A DNA stretch of 64,000 nucleotides, from the NCBI RefSeq assembly GCF_900142845.1, contig NZ_FSRU01000003.1, positions 124,001 to 188,000 on the forward strand, written 5' to 3'. Below, one piece after another: positions 48,164 through 58,158 of this stretch (position 1 is the first letter of the stretch; each line of letters opens with the position of its first letter). The notes beneath the pieces are model-generated. The model was not told the origin of the DNA, did not search any database, and was given only the letters and a program-made list of their open reading frames with translations. The stretch is from Paraburkholderia phenazinium (GTDB lineage Bacteria > Pseudomonadota > Gammaproteobacteria > Burkholderiales > Burkholderiaceae). Both the position numbers and the translations under genes were made by a program.

Positions 48164-49093
48164 ATGGCAAGCGCCCTGTCGGCAAGCCTCACCGTCGTGA
48201 CCGTGACCGATTCCATAACACTCGCAGACCGCGTCGAAGATCTGCTCCCCCAGACACAATGTACGAAGTGCGGCTATGCAGCATGCCGCCCGTACGCCGA
48301 AGCAGTGGCCGTTGGCACAGCGAACTACAACCAATGCCCGCCGGGCGGTATCGAAGGCGTGGCGCGGCTGGCCGCCCTGCTCGGCAAGCCGGTGATCCCG
48401 CTCAATCCCGCCAATGGCGTCGAACGGCCGCGGCCCCTGGCCGTGATCGACGAGAGCCTGTGCATCGGTTGTACGCTGTGCATGCAGGCGTGTCCGGTGG
48501 ACGCGATCCTTGGTGCACCGAAGCAAATGCACACGGTGATCGAGGCGCTCTGCACCGGCTGCGATCTGTGCGTCGCGCCCTGCCCGGTCGACTGCATTGC
48601 GATGGTCCCCGTTACGGGCGCGGCAACCGGCTGGGACGCGTGGACCGAAGCACAGGCGAGAGCCGCTCGCGAACACCACGACCAGCGCGAGGCGCGTCTC
48701 GCACGCGAACGCAATGCAGCGGAAGCCCGCGTGGCCGCTCGCCGGGCTGCGAGCAGCACAGCCAGTGAAGCGGCCGCTGCCGTGTCCGCTGCATCCGCTG
48801 CGCCTGCTGACACGCCGGCACCTGCTGCTACCGTAGCCGCCGCCGACGACGCCGATGCCAGAAAACGCGCGATCATCCAAGCCGCGCTCGAACGTGCCCG
48901 TCAGAAGAAGGCTGAACTGGCCGCCAAAGGCGCGGGTCCGCAAAACACGGAGCGCGTGAGCGCCGACGTGCAGGCCCAGATCGACGCAGCGCAAGCGCGT
49001 CGCCGGCGCCTCGGCATCGAGGAAACCGCTGAGTCCGCACCCACATCGCCAGCCGCCGACGCGCCCGCCACGCCTCGTGTACCCAAACCCTGA
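48164..49093 (+). CDS. rsxB: RnfB-like ferredoxin (electron transport complex subunit B), orphan
   Basis: A 309-residue protein with the RnfB 4Fe-4S motif (C33, C36, C41, C58 in [10 protein letters not shown] and CPPGG) and two further ferredoxin clusters (C100/103/106/110 and C130/133/136/140). A long Ala/Arg-rich, coiled-coil-like tail (about 160-250) and a Pro/Ala end follow. The N-terminal membrane anchor of RnfB is missing, and no other rnf/rsx subunit is in the window. As in E. coli rsxB it sits beside nth. It may deliver electrons to a soluble partner rather than to a membrane complex. Confidence 0.88.
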   Translation: MASALSASLTVVTVTDSITLADRVEDLLPQTQCTKCGYAACRPYAEAVAVGTANYNQCPPGGIEGVARLAALLGKPVIPLNPANGVERPRPLAVIDESLCIGCTLCMQACPVDAILGAPKQMHTVIEALCTGCDLCVAPCPVDCIAMVPVTGAATGWDAWTEAQARAAREHHDQREARLARERNAAEARVAARRAASSTASEAAAAVSAASAAPADTPAPAATVAAADDADARKRAIIQAALERARQKKAELAAKGAGPQNTERVSADVQAQIDAAQARRRRLGIEETAESAPTSPAADAPATPRVPKP

Positions 49094-49107
49094 CCTCCCG
49101 CCCCGGT

Positions 49108-49752
49108 ATGAACACGAACAAACGCCGCGCCATCTACGAGACACTCCAGAGCCTCAACCCGCACCCCACGACCGAACTCGAATACACCACGCCGTTTGAA
49201 CTGCTGATCGCGGTGATGCTGTCGGCGCAAGCCACCGACGTATCGGTCAACAAGGCCATGCGCAAGATGTTCCCGGTCGCGAACACGCCGCAACAGATCG
49301 TCGAGCTCGGCGAAGAAGGCGTGACCGGCTACATCAAGACCATCGGCCTCTACCGGACCAAGGCGAAGAACGTCGTCGCGACCTGCCGGATTCTGCTGGA
49401 TCAATACGGCGGCGAAGTGCCGGACGATCGCGAGGCGCTCGAGAGCCTGCCGGGGGTCGGCCGCAAGACGGCCAATGTGGTCCTGAACACGGCCTTCGGC
49501 CATCCCACCATCGCGGTCGACACGCACATCTTTCGGGTTGCGAATCGAACCGGCCTGGCGCCAGGCAAGGACGTGCGCACGGTCGAAGCGGCGCTGGAGA
49601 AATTCACGCCCGCCGAGTTCCAGCAGGACGCGCATCACTGGCTGATTCTGCACGGCCGTTATGTCTGCAAGGCGCGTCGCCCCGAGTGCTGGCATTGCGT
49701 GATCGAACCGCTGTGCGAGTTCAGGCCGAAAACCCCGCCGCCCGATCTGTAA
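49108..49752 (+). CDS. nth: endonuclease III
   Basis: A 214-residue DNA glycosylase/AP lyase of base-excision repair that removes oxidised pyrimidines. The helix-hairpin-helix contains the catalytic K120 (LPGVGRKTANVV), the essential Asp is D138 in VDTHIFRVANR, and the 4Fe-4S cluster ligands are C187, C194, C197 and C203, numbering identical to E. coli Nth. It is 14 bases downstream of rnfB, so the two are co-transcribed. Confidence 0.96.
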   Translation: MNTNKRRAIYETLQSLNPHPTTELEYTTPFELLIAVMLSAQATDVSVNKAMRKMFPVANTPQQIVELGEEGVTGYIKTIGLYRTKAKNVVATCRILLDQYGGEVPDDREALESLPGVGRKTANVVLNTAFGHPTIAVDTHIFRVANRTGLAPGKDVRTVEAALEKFTPAEFQQDAHHWLILHGRYVCKARRPECWHCVIEPLCEFRPKTPPPDL

Positions 49753-49947
49753 GCGGCATGCGGATTTCCCGCAATGCAACGCAATGCAATGCAGCGCGCA
49801 GTGGGCACGCGGCACCGCTGGCTACGTGCCGGCACCGCTGGCCGCTTGCCAGCGCCGCGCCGGCCCCCGGCGTAAAATGACCGCTTGTCGTCGCGCACAG
49901 GGTTGACCCTCACTGCGCGCACCCTTCAACACCGCTTCCAGTCCACG

Positions 49948-50382
49948 ATGTTCAATCCCAGCCGCGACGAAGTCCGAAGCTTTTTCACCGAGACCTGGCG
50001 CAAGCAGCGCGAAGGCGCGATCCTGACACCGCTCGAGGCCATCGCCGCCGACTGGATCGTCGAACACCCCGAATACCACGCCGAGTTGACGGAGGGCGCC
50101 GCCGCGTCGGCGCAGGACTACTCGCCGGAGCGCGGCCAGACCAACCCGTTTTTGCATCTGTCGATGCATCTGGCGATCAGCGAGCAGTTGTCGATCGATC
50201 AGCCGCCCGGCATTCGCGCCGCTCACGAGCGTCTCGCTGCCCGTCTCGGCTCGACCCATGACGCGCAGCACGCGATCATGGAGTGCCTCGGGGAAACCCT
50301 GTGGGAAGCGCAGCGCAGCGGCACGCCGCCCGACACCGACGCGTACCTGCAGCGCATCGAACGCCGTGCCTCGCGCGACTGA
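49948..50382 (+). CDS. DUF1841 family protein
   Basis: A 144-residue soluble protein: MFNPSRDEVRSFFTETWRKQREG at the start, then LEAIAADWIVEHPEYH and NPFLHLSMHLAISEQLSIDQP. This is the DUF1841 pattern common in beta-proteobacteria. The function is unknown. It follows nth by about 195 bases and is convergent with the cytochrome gene, a strong bidirectional terminator lying between them. Confidence 0.85.
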   Translation: MFNPSRDEVRSFFTETWRKQREGAILTPLEAIAADWIVEHPEYHAELTEGAAASAQDYSPERGQTNPFLHLSMHLAISEQLSIDQPPGIRAAHERLAARLGSTHDAQHAIMECLGETLWEAQRSGTPPDTDAYLQRIERRASRD

Positions 50383-50431
50383 CCCGCGTCATCGTCAACG
50401 AAGCGTCGCTGCTTAGGGTTCACCCGAAAGC

Positions 50432-50460
50432 AAAACACCCCGCCAAGGCGGGGTGTTTTC
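50432..50460. terminator. bidirectional Rho-independent terminator
   Basis: AAAACACCCCGCC pairs with GGCGGGGTGTTTT across a 2-base centre (50432-50459), giving a T-run on both strands. It sits between the convergent DUF1841 and cytochrome c genes. Confidence 0.9.
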
Positions 50461-50497
50461 ATATCTGCAAGGCCACGCGAAGCGCGAGGTAAAACCC

Positions 50498-50881
50498 TTA
50501 CTTCTTCTGGACCAGATCGCCGCTCAGCGATTCGACATACGCCGCGATGTCCTTCATGTCGCTTTGCGACAGGCTTTGCACCTGCGCCTGCATGATCGCG
50601 TTGTTGCGACCGAAGTGCGGATTGCCGTTGCCCATCTGATACTGGCGCAATGCCCAGTACACGTAATCGGAATGCTGACCCGCGAGCTTCGGATATTCCG
50701 GGCTCACCGGCTTGTTGAGGTTCACGCCATGGCAGGCCGCGCAGTTGTGCGCGTCGGCCAGCACCTTGCCGTTGTCGGCGTCGGCGGCATGCGCCACGTT
50801 GGCTGCGGCCAGACCGAACAGTGCCGCCGCTGCACAGGCAGCCTTGAACGTCGTGTGGAGTGCCAGTTGAGGCTTCTTCAT
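50498..50881 (-). CDS. periplasmic cytochrome c (class I)
   Basis: A 127-residue monohaem cytochrome. The signal peptide (about 1-32, ending NVAHA) is followed by the haem motif CAACHG (C47/C50/H51), and a distal Met is available near the C-terminal helix (NNAIMQAQV). The fold resembles one half of a c4-type cytochrome or c553. It would carry electrons in the periplasm, for example to a terminal oxidase. AGGAG is six bases upstream. It follows the paralogue at 50941 on the same strand. Confidence 0.9.
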   Translation of the reverse strand: MKKPQLALHTTFKAACAAAALFGLAAANVAHAADADNGKVLADAHNCAACHGVNLNKPVSPEYPKLAGQHSDYVYWALRQYQMGNGNPHFGRNNAIMQAQVQSLSQSDMKDIAAYVESLSGDLVQKK

Positions 50882-50940
50882 GAATTCTCCTATCCCGCGA
50901 AAGTAAATAGCCGAGTGACTGGGTGGATGACGGCAGCCGG

Positions 50941-51309
50941 TTACTTGTCGGGATTGCTTTTCGAAGCGGGGGTCTGCGCCGCGTAGTACGCAGCGATGTC
51001 GGCAATGTCCTGATCCGACAACGACGCGGTGATGGCGTGCATCGTCTCGAAGTGACGGTCGCCCTTCTTGTATTCGTGCAACGCGTTCTCAAGGTACGCC
51101 TGATTCTGGCCGCCGAGGACCGGCACCCGGTAGACCTCCGGGTATGCCGTGCGGTATTCAGGAATGCCGTGGCAGCCAATACACATCGCGACCTTGCCCT
51201 GACCTGCCTTGGCGTTGCCGACGACATCCGCGGCCTGCGCACTGGCCGCGTAGCCCGCTAGCACCGACAGCGCTGCGATTACGACGTGTTTGCCAACGAT
51301 TTTATTCAT
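50941..51309 (-). CDS. periplasmic cytochrome c (class I), second copy
   Basis: A 122-residue monohaem cytochrome with a signal peptide (about 1-24, ending ASAQA) and the haem motif CIGCHG (near C40). Met ligands are possible in ETMHAIT. It is similar in size and layout to the next gene (50498-50881), and the two may be the split halves of a c4-like dihaem electron carrier. The ATG at 51309 is used; an in-frame extension upstream lacks a signal sequence. Confidence 0.88.
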   Translation of the reverse strand: MNKIVGKHVVIAALSVLAGYAASAQAADVVGNAKAGQGKVAMCIGCHGIPEYRTAYPEVYRVPVLGGQNQAYLENALHEYKKGDRHFETMHAITASLSDQDIADIAAYYAAQTPASKSNPDK

Positions 51310-51579
51310 AGCATGTAACCTGGCTTGAGGGGAAACGGGCGCCCGAAAGGCAACAGCCTGCACCATTCTTATTCTAGGGTTACCACGCAGGCCAAAAAAA
51401 TCGGGCTAATTGTACCGCGCCGCTATCGCGGGCGTCCACCGGGCGGGAGGCGCGGCCCGGCGCGCCTCCCCGCTCGACACCCGCCGCCCGTGCGCCGCCC
51501 GCCCACCGGGCCGCGCCCCGGCAAGCGGTGCGGATGACACCATACGCCAGCCCGATTCAGCCCAACAGGGCTTCTGACT

Positions 51580-51585
51580 TATACT
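51580..51585 (+). promoter_or_regulatory. -10-like TATACT upstream of the MoxR/VWA genes
   Basis: A TATACT hexamer about 30 bases upstream of the MoxR-type gene. The best -35 candidate, TTCAGC with an 18-base spacer, matches only half of the consensus, so support is modest. Confidence 0.35.
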
Positions 51586-51613
51586 GGAATTTTTCCCGAA
51601 CGAGCGTCTCGCC

Positions 51614-52456
<843 letters not shown>

Positions 52457-52558
52457 ACCGAGCGCGTGCGCCTGAACCGCCTGAACCCTTCTGGATCAGA
52501 TACGCACGCCTGACGCCGGCGCACCCGCGACTCGGTGCGCCGCTGCAGAGGAACCCGC

Positions 52559-53734
52559 ATGCTGATCGACTTCTTTTATTCGTTGCGCGCGGCCAGATTG
52601 CCGGTCTCCGTGAAGGAGTACCTGACGCTGCTCGAAGCGCTCAAAGCCAATGTGATTGCGCCGTCGCTCGACGAGTTCTACTACCTCGCCCGCCTGACGC
52701 TGGTGAAAGACGAGCAGTATTTCGACAAGTTCGACCAGGCCTTCGGCGCCTATTTCAACGGCGTGGCAATGAAGTCCGAACTGGCGCTCGACATACCGCT
52801 CGACTGGCTGAAAAAGAAGCTGCAGCGCGACCTGTCGCCGGAGGAGAAGGCGCAGATCGAGGCAATGGGCGGCCTCGACAAGCTGATGGAGCGTCTGAAA
52901 GAACTGTTCGACGAACAGAAGGACCGTCACGAAGGCGGCAACAAGTGGATCGGCTCGGGCGGCACGTCGCCGTTCGGTAACGGCGGCTACAACCCGGAAG
53001 GCATCCGCATTGGCGGCGAGTCGTCCGGCAACCGCACCGGCGTGAAGGTGTGGGAAGCGCGCGCCTATCGCGACTACGACGATCAGGTCGAAATCGGTAC
53101 ACGCAACATCAAGATCGCCTTGCGCCGGCTGCGGCGCTTCGCGCGCGAAGGCGCCGCCGAAGAGCTCGACCTGCCCGACACCATCCGCAGCACCGCGGCG
53201 AACGCCGGCTGGCTCGATCTGAAGATGGTGCCGGAGCGCCACAACAACGTGAAGGTGCTGATGCTGCTCGACGTGGGCGGTTCGATGGACGACCACATCA
53301 AACGCACCGAAGAGCTGTTCTCCGCCGCCAAGGCCGAGTTCAAGCATCTCGAGTTCTATTACTTCCACAACTGCGTGTACGACTTTCTGTGGAAAAACAA
53401 CCGCCGCCGTCATGCGGAACGCATGCCCACCTGGGACGTGCTGCACAAGTTCACGCCGGAGTACAAGCTGATCTTCGTGGGCGACGCCACCATGAGCCCG
53501 TACGAAGTGCTGCAGCCCGGCGGCTCGGTGGAGTACAACAATCCCGAGGCGGGCGCCGTGTGGTTGCGACGCCTCGCGGACCACTTTCCGCACCATGCAT
53601 GGCTGAATCCCGAACCCGAAGGCCTATGGGAATACCGGCAATCGGTGTCGGTGATTCGCGAAGTGCTGGGCCACAGGATGTATCCTCTCACCCTCGCCGG
53701 CCTGGAAACCGCGATGCGCGCGTTGAGCAAGTAG
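52559..53734 (+). CDS. VWA-domain protein partnered with MoxR
   Basis: A 391-residue cytosolic protein of the CoxE-like VWA group. It has an N-terminal helical region (about 1-120), a Gly-rich loop (GGNKWIGSGGTSPFGNGG) and a VWA domain with a MIDAS motif DVGGS (D238) plus acidic residues further on (VGDATMSP). With the adjacent MoxR ATPase it probably forms a chaperone that loads a cofactor onto, or remodels, a metal enzyme. The ATG at 52559 has AGAGGA close upstream. Confidence 0.9.
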   Translation: MLIDFFYSLRAARLPVSVKEYLTLLEALKANVIAPSLDEFYYLARLTLVKDEQYFDKFDQAFGAYFNGVAMKSELALDIPLDWLKKKLQRDLSPEEKAQIEAMGGLDKLMERLKELFDEQKDRHEGGNKWIGSGGTSPFGNGGYNPEGIRIGGESSGNRTGVKVWEARAYRDYDDQVEIGTRNIKIALRRLRRFAREGAAEELDLPDTIRSTAANAGWLDLKMVPERHNNVKVLMLLDVGGSMDDHIKRTEELFSAAKAEFKHLEFYYFHNCVYDFLWKNNRRRHAERMPTWDVLHKFTPEYKLIFVGDATMSPYEVLQPGGSVEYNNPEAGAVWLRRLADHFPHHAWLNPEPEGLWEYRQSVSVIREVLGHRMYPLTLAGLETAMRALSK

Positions 53735-53839
53735 CTTGAATCGACCCGCCGGGCGCAAGCCAGGCCAGGCGATGCGTGCAAGCCGGGCCCTACGTGGCGC
53801 CGGCAAGACCTTACCCACAAGAAACCCGAGACCTTCTGC

Positions 53840-55060
53840 ATGAGTTCCCCTTCGTCGCCCGAACTGTCCCCTTCCGCCGCGCCGCCGGCGCGCCTTCGGC
53901 CGTTCTCGGACACCTCGCTATCGGCGGTGGTCGCCGGCTTCGTCGCGATGATGACGGGCTATACCAGTTCGCTCGTGCTGATGTTCCAGGCAGGTCAGGC
54001 GGCGCATCTGTCCGACGCACAGATTTCCTCGTGGATCTGGGCGCTTTCGATCGGCATGGCGCTGTGCACGATCGGCCTGTCGCTGCGCTTTCGCGCGCCG
54101 ATCGTAATCGCGTGGTCGACGCCGGGCGCCGCCCTGCTGGTCTCGTCCTTGCCGCATGTGGCCTATCCGGAGGCGATCGGCGCGTTTATCGTCTGCGCGC
54201 TGCTGTTGACCGTGGTCGGTCTGACCGGCTGGTTCGATACGCTGATGAAGAAGATTCCAGCCGGGATCGCCTCGGCGCTGCTGGCGGGCATCCTGTTCGA
54301 GATCGGCATCGAAATATTCCGCGCGGCGCAATTCCAGACCGCGCTGGTGCTGGCGATGTTCTTCACGTACCTTGTCATCAAGCGCCTCGCGCCCCGCTAT
54401 GCGATCGTGACCACGCTGATCGTCGGCACGGCGGTGGCCGGCGGCCTCGGCCTGCTCGATTTCAGCCACTTCCATGTGGCCCTCGCCAGACCGGTGCTGA
54501 CCTTGCCCACTTTCTCCGTTGCGGCCATCGTCAGCATCGGCATTCCGCTGTTCGTGGTCGCCATGGCCTCGCAGAACGTGCCCGGCATCGCCGTGCTGCG
54601 CGCCGACGGCTACACCACGCCGTCCGCCCCGCTGATCGCCACCACCGGCATCGCCTCGTTGCTGCTCGCGCCGTTCGGCTCGCACGGCATCAATCTTGCG
54701 GCGATTACCGCGGCCATCTGTACCGGCCCCGAAGCCCACGAGGACCGCAACAAGCGCTACACCGCCGCCGTCTGGTGTGGCGTGTTCTACCTGATCGCCG
54801 GGATCTTCGGCGCCACCATCGCCGCCCTGTTCGCCTCGCTGCCCAAGGCGCTGGTGGTCTCGGTGGCGGCGCTCGCGCTGTTCGGCTCGATCATGAGCGG
54901 GCTGGCCAACGCCATGCAGGACCTGAAGCAGCGCGAAGCGGCGCTGGTCACCTTCATGGTGACCGCCTCCGGCCTCACGCTGCTGTCGATCGGCTCGGCG
55001 TTCTGGGGGCTGGTGGCGGGCGTGCTGACGCAACTGGTGCTGAACGCGCGGCGCGCCTGA
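53840..55060 (+). CDS. BenE family transporter (benzoate/H+ symporter type)
   Basis: A 406-residue inner-membrane protein with about twelve hydrophobic helices, beginning SDTSLSAVVAGFVAMMTGYTSSLVLMFQAG and keeping the BenE family hallmarks TPGAALL and FGSHGINLAAITAAICTGPEAHED. BenE transports benzoate or similar aromatic acids with protons. No benzoate-degradation genes are in the window, so the substrate is open. Confidence 0.88.
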   Translation: MSSPSSPELSPSAAPPARLRPFSDTSLSAVVAGFVAMMTGYTSSLVLMFQAGQAAHLSDAQISSWIWALSIGMALCTIGLSLRFRAPIVIAWSTPGAALLVSSLPHVAYPEAIGAFIVCALLLTVVGLTGWFDTLMKKIPAGIASALLAGILFEIGIEIFRAAQFQTALVLAMFFTYLVIKRLAPRYAIVTTLIVGTAVAGGLGLLDFSHFHVALARPVLTLPTFSVAAIVSIGIPLFVVAMASQNVPGIAVLRADGYTTPSAPLIATTGIASLLLAPFGSHGINLAAITAAICTGPEAHEDRNKRYTAAVWCGVFYLIAGIFGATIAALFASLPKALVVSVAALALFGSIMSGLANAMQDLKQREAALVTFMVTASGLTLLSIGSAFWGLVAGVLTQLVLNARRA

Positions 55061-55320
55061 GCGAAGGCCGAAGCACGGCTGAACCAAGGCTGAAGCCTCG
55101 CTGAACAAGGCCTCGTCAGAAGGCTGAACGGACCGGCGCATGCCGATGTCAAAACTGCATCATCCGATCCGCCATAGAATAGAAGCATCGGGCGGCATTC
55201 CACGGCAAAATCACGGGAGTGCCGCAGCGTGACATGCTGCCGCCGGCGCGACCGCCCAGGTTACCGCTGCGGCACCCTCCAACTCTGGACCATTGCGCCT
55301 GTGCGCCTTGAAGGCTCGAC

Positions 55321-56274
55321 ATGACTACCGCACTCGATCAACTCAAGCAATTCACGACCGTCGTCGCCGATACCGGTGACTTCCAGCAACTCGCCCAGTA
55401 CAAGCCACAGGACGCGACCACCAACCCGTCGCTGATCCTCAAGGCCGTGCAGAAAGACGACTACCGTCCGCTGCTCGAAAAAACCGTGCGCGATCACGCG
55501 TCGAAGCCGGTCGGCGAGATCATCGACCATCTGCTGATCGCCTTCGGCACCGAAATCCTCAAGATCATCCCGGGCCGCGTCTCGACCGAAGTCGACGCGC
55601 GCCTGTCGTTCGACGTCAAGGGCTCGATCGACAAAGGTCACGAACTGATCAAGCTGTACGAAGCCGCCGGCATCGGCCGCGAGCGCATCCTGATCAAGCT
55701 CGCCTCCACGTGGGAAGGCATCCGCGCGGCTGAGCAACTGCAGAAAGAAGGCATCCACTGCAACATGACGCTGCTGTTCTCGCTCGCCCAGGCCGCCGCC
55801 TGCGCCGAAGCCGGCGCGCAACTGATCTCGCCGTTCGTGGGCCGCATCTACGACTGGTACAAGAAGAACGCCGGCAGCGCCTGGGATGAGGCGAAGGACG
55901 GCGGCGCGAACGATCCGGGCGTGCACTCGGTGCGCCGCATCTACGCGTACTACAAGAAGTTCGGCTACAAGACCGAGGTGATGGGCGCGAGCTTCCGCAC
56001 GCCCGGCCAGGTGCTGGAACTGGCGGGCTGCGACCTGCTGACGATCAGCCCCGACCTGCTGCAGAAGCTGCAGGACAGCACCGGGAAGGTGGAGCGCAAG
56101 CTGTCGCCGGAACTGGGCCAGAGCGGCAGTATCGAACGCGTGCCGGTCGACGAGTCGTCGTTCCGCTTCCTCGTCAACGACGAAGCCATGGCCACCGAAA
56201 AGCTCGCCGAAGGCATCCGCGCGTTCGCCGCCGACGCCGTCAAGCTGGAAAAGCTGATCGAAGAACTGCGTTAA
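55321..56274 (+). CDS. tal: transaldolase
   Basis: A 317-residue class I transaldolase of the non-oxidative pentose phosphate pathway. The Schiff-base Lys is K126 in [13 protein letters not shown], with D17 and E90 supporting catalysis (compare D17, E96 and K132 in E. coli TalB). [12 protein letters not shown] at the N-terminus and [13 protein letters not shown] are further family marks. It transfers a dihydroxyacetone unit between sedoheptulose-7-phosphate and glyceraldehyde-3-phosphate. A strong inverted repeat lies 50 bases downstream. Confidence 0.95.
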   Translation: MTTALDQLKQFTTVVADTGDFQQLAQYKPQDATTNPSLILKAVQKDDYRPLLEKTVRDHASKPVGEIIDHLLIAFGTEILKIIPGRVSTEVDARLSFDVKGSIDKGHELIKLYEAAGIGRERILIKLASTWEGIRAAEQLQKEGIHCNMTLLFSLAQAAACAEAGAQLISPFVGRIYDWYKKNAGSAWDEAKDGGANDPGVHSVRRIYAYYKKFGYKTEVMGASFRTPGQVLELAGCDLLTISPDLLQKLQDSTGKVERKLSPELGQSGSIERVPVDESSFRFLVNDEAMATEKLAEGIRAFAADAVKLEKLIEELR

Positions 56275-56324
56275 CCGCCACGATTTGACCGGGAGCCGTA
56301 CGGTTTGACCGGTTTTCACAATTG

Positions 56325-56362
56325 ACGCCACAGCAGACGACTACAATCGTTTGCTGTGGCGT
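56325..56362. terminator. 16-bp hairpin after transaldolase
   Basis: ACGCCACAGCAGACGA (56325-56340) pairs with 56347-56362 with a single G-T position and a 6-base loop containing TACAAT. It could be the tal terminator or an operator of the VOC gene 59 bases downstream; the T-run after it is short. Confidence 0.5.
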
Positions 56363-56420
56363 TGTTCTGTCCGCTTGGGCATCACGGCGCTGCGCATACC
56401 AATACTCCTCGGAGACGACG

Positions 56421-56837
56421 ATGCAAATTCAGCCCTATGTATTTTTCAATGGCCGCTGCGAAGAAGCGCTGGGCTTCTATGCCGACAAGCTCGGCGCCGA
56501 AGTGCTGTTCAAGATGCACTACAAGGACGCGCCGCCCGACGCCAACCGTCCGGCCGACGCGAAGAACGACAATCTCGTCATGCATGCCTCGGTCAAGATC
56601 GGCTCGAGCATCCTGATGATGTCCGACGACTGCATGAGCGAAAAGGTCACCCACGACGGTTTCAGGCTGTCGCTGACGGGCGATGACCTTGCTCACGGCG
56701 AAAAGCTTTACAACGCGCTCGCGGAAGGCGGCACCGTCAACATGCCCTGGCAAGCCACGTTCTGGACCCAGGGCTTCGGCATGGTGACCGACAAGTTTGG
56801 CATCGGCTGGATGGTGACGATTCCCGACGCCAACTGA
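56421..56837 (+). CDS. VOC family (PhnB-like) protein
   Basis: A 138-residue VOC protein related to PhnB: MQIQPYVFFNGRCEEALGFYADKLGAEVLFKMHYKDAPP at the start, then MHASVKIGSSILMMSDD and an ending FGIGWMVTIPD. The reaction is unknown. It is a different subgroup from the VOC gene at 5134. CGGAGA lies six bases before the ATG. Confidence 0.85.
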   Translation: MQIQPYVFFNGRCEEALGFYADKLGAEVLFKMHYKDAPPDANRPADAKNDNLVMHASVKIGSSILMMSDDCMSEKVTHDGFRLSLTGDDLAHGEKLYNALAEGGTVNMPWQATFWTQGFGMVTDKFGIGWMVTIPDAN

Positions 56838-56917
56838 ACCAGGTCCATTGCCGCCGGCTGAGGGACAAGGGGACAAGGACCACCGGCACAACGAAGACGG
56901 AGCGCCCCTCCGCGCGG

Positions 56918-58045
56918 CTAGGCCGCGGCACTGACCGGGTCGCCGTGCCGCTCGATGTTCCAGTTCGGCTCCGTTTCGAGCAGCAGCGCCCGCAAGTGGT
57001 CCACCTGCTCGATCATGCGTTCGCCCAGCCAGTACGGCCCCTGCAGTTCGGGGGCCAGGTGCGGCGCGAGTGCACGGCTCGGGACGCGCGCCAGCACGAC
57101 CTTGGGTGCGAGAAATCGCGCCGCGCCGCCAAAGCGCAAGCCGCGCGCCATCGCCAGCAGCATGGCCCGCACCGCGCGCGACTCGGCGCCGCATTGCCGC
57201 GCGAAGGCCGCACGTCCGGCGGCGTCCGCCTGAGCCAGCGCGCCGGTCGCCATGATTTCCAGCGCACTCAGCACCGAGCGGTGCACGCGCTGGATCTCTT
57301 CCAGCTTGCCCGGCGGCGCCTCGATCTCCTTCGCAACCGAGGGCATCAACGCGCGCAATTGCACCAGCCGCGCGTTCAACTCCAGAAACGTCTTGATCTG
57401 CTGGTCCGCATCGAACGGTGCGCCATCCACGAGGCGCATGTAGATTCGCGCGCAGCCGCGCAGATTGTCGGCGAGCAGGTAACGCCATGAATAGGTCGCA
57501 TGCAGCGGCAGCGCAAACGAGAACGCCAGCGCGATCACAATGCCGATCAGCACGTTTAGCGTGCGCCACAGGCCTGTATCGATCAGGTTGTCGCCGTGGC
57601 CCGCGACGATGCACATGGTGATCGCCGTCAGCAGTCCGATATAGCCGCCCTTGCCGATCGCGTACCACGCACAGATGCCGGCCACGACGGACATCAGCAC
57701 GTAGGTGAGCCATAGCGAGCCGAACAGGTTCTGCTGCAGGATCAGCGCGAGTCCGATGGTTGCGCCGAGTAACGTTCCGGCCGCCCGCTCCGCGGCCTTC
57801 TTGCGGATATTGCCGTGATGCTGCAAGCCGCCGATCACCACCAGCAGCGTCACCGACGACCAGATGCCGTGCGGGATATGGATGCCGGTCGTAGCGAGGA
57901 TCGACACGATCATCGCCAGCCCGACCCGCACGCTATGCAGCAGTTTGGCGTGCCGGTAACGGTAGTACGGCGAAGTGATCACCCTGATTGCCCGGCCGAT
58001 GGCGGTACGGCGCGGGACCACGGGATCCGAATCGGTTGAGGACAT
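56918..58045 (-). CDS. FUSC family protein (aromatic-acid exporter type)
   Basis: A 375-residue inner-membrane protein with about six N-terminal helices (KLLHSVRVGLAMIVSILATTGIHIPHGIWSSVTLLVVIGG...) and a soluble C-terminal half (about 200-375). The FUSC/YccS pattern (WSSVTLLVV, ERAAGTLLGA, ITMCIVAG) places it in the family of efflux components for aromatic acids and fusaric acid. It stands alone, without membrane-fusion or outer-membrane partners nearby. A terminator precedes it, so it has its own promoter. Confidence 0.87.
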   Translation of the reverse strand: MSSTDSDPVVPRRTAIGRAIRVITSPYYRYRHAKLLHSVRVGLAMIVSILATTGIHIPHGIWSSVTLLVVIGGLQHHGNIRKKAAERAAGTLLGATIGLALILQQNLFGSLWLTYVLMSVVAGICAWYAIGKGGYIGLLTAITMCIVAGHGDNLIDTGLWRTLNVLIGIVIALAFSFALPLHATYSWRYLLADNLRGCARIYMRLVDGAPFDADQQIKTFLELNARLVQLRALMPSVAKEIEAPPGKLEEIQRVHRSVLSALEIMATGALAQADAAGRAAFARQCGAESRAVRAMLLAMARGLRFGGAARFLAPKVVLARVPSRALAPHLAPELQGPYWLGERMIEQVDHLRALLLETEPNWNIERHGDPVSAAA

Positions 58046-58096
58046 GGGCGTGCGGAAGTGAGAGAGGCAACCTGCCTATGCTGCACCAAAATGCAA

Positions 58097-58125
58097 AACG
58101 CCCGCAAATTTTCGTTGCGGGCGTT
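58097..58125 (-). terminator. Rho-independent terminator of the SSS/DUF3311 operon
   Basis: AACGCCCGCAA (58097-58107) pairs with TTGCGGGCGTT (58115-58125) with a 7-base loop. Read on the minus strand it is followed by TTTTGCAT. It lies about 35 bases after the symporter stop and just upstream of the FUSC gene. Confidence 0.85.
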
Positions 58126-58158
58126 CGTTGCATGCTCTTCTTCGGATACCTGAACCGG

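Noticed and set aside
51406..51600. A gene on the minus strand upstream of the MoxR gene.
   Set aside because: The frame is Arg/Ser/Pro-rich without any motif and overlaps the promoter and coding start of the MoxR gene.
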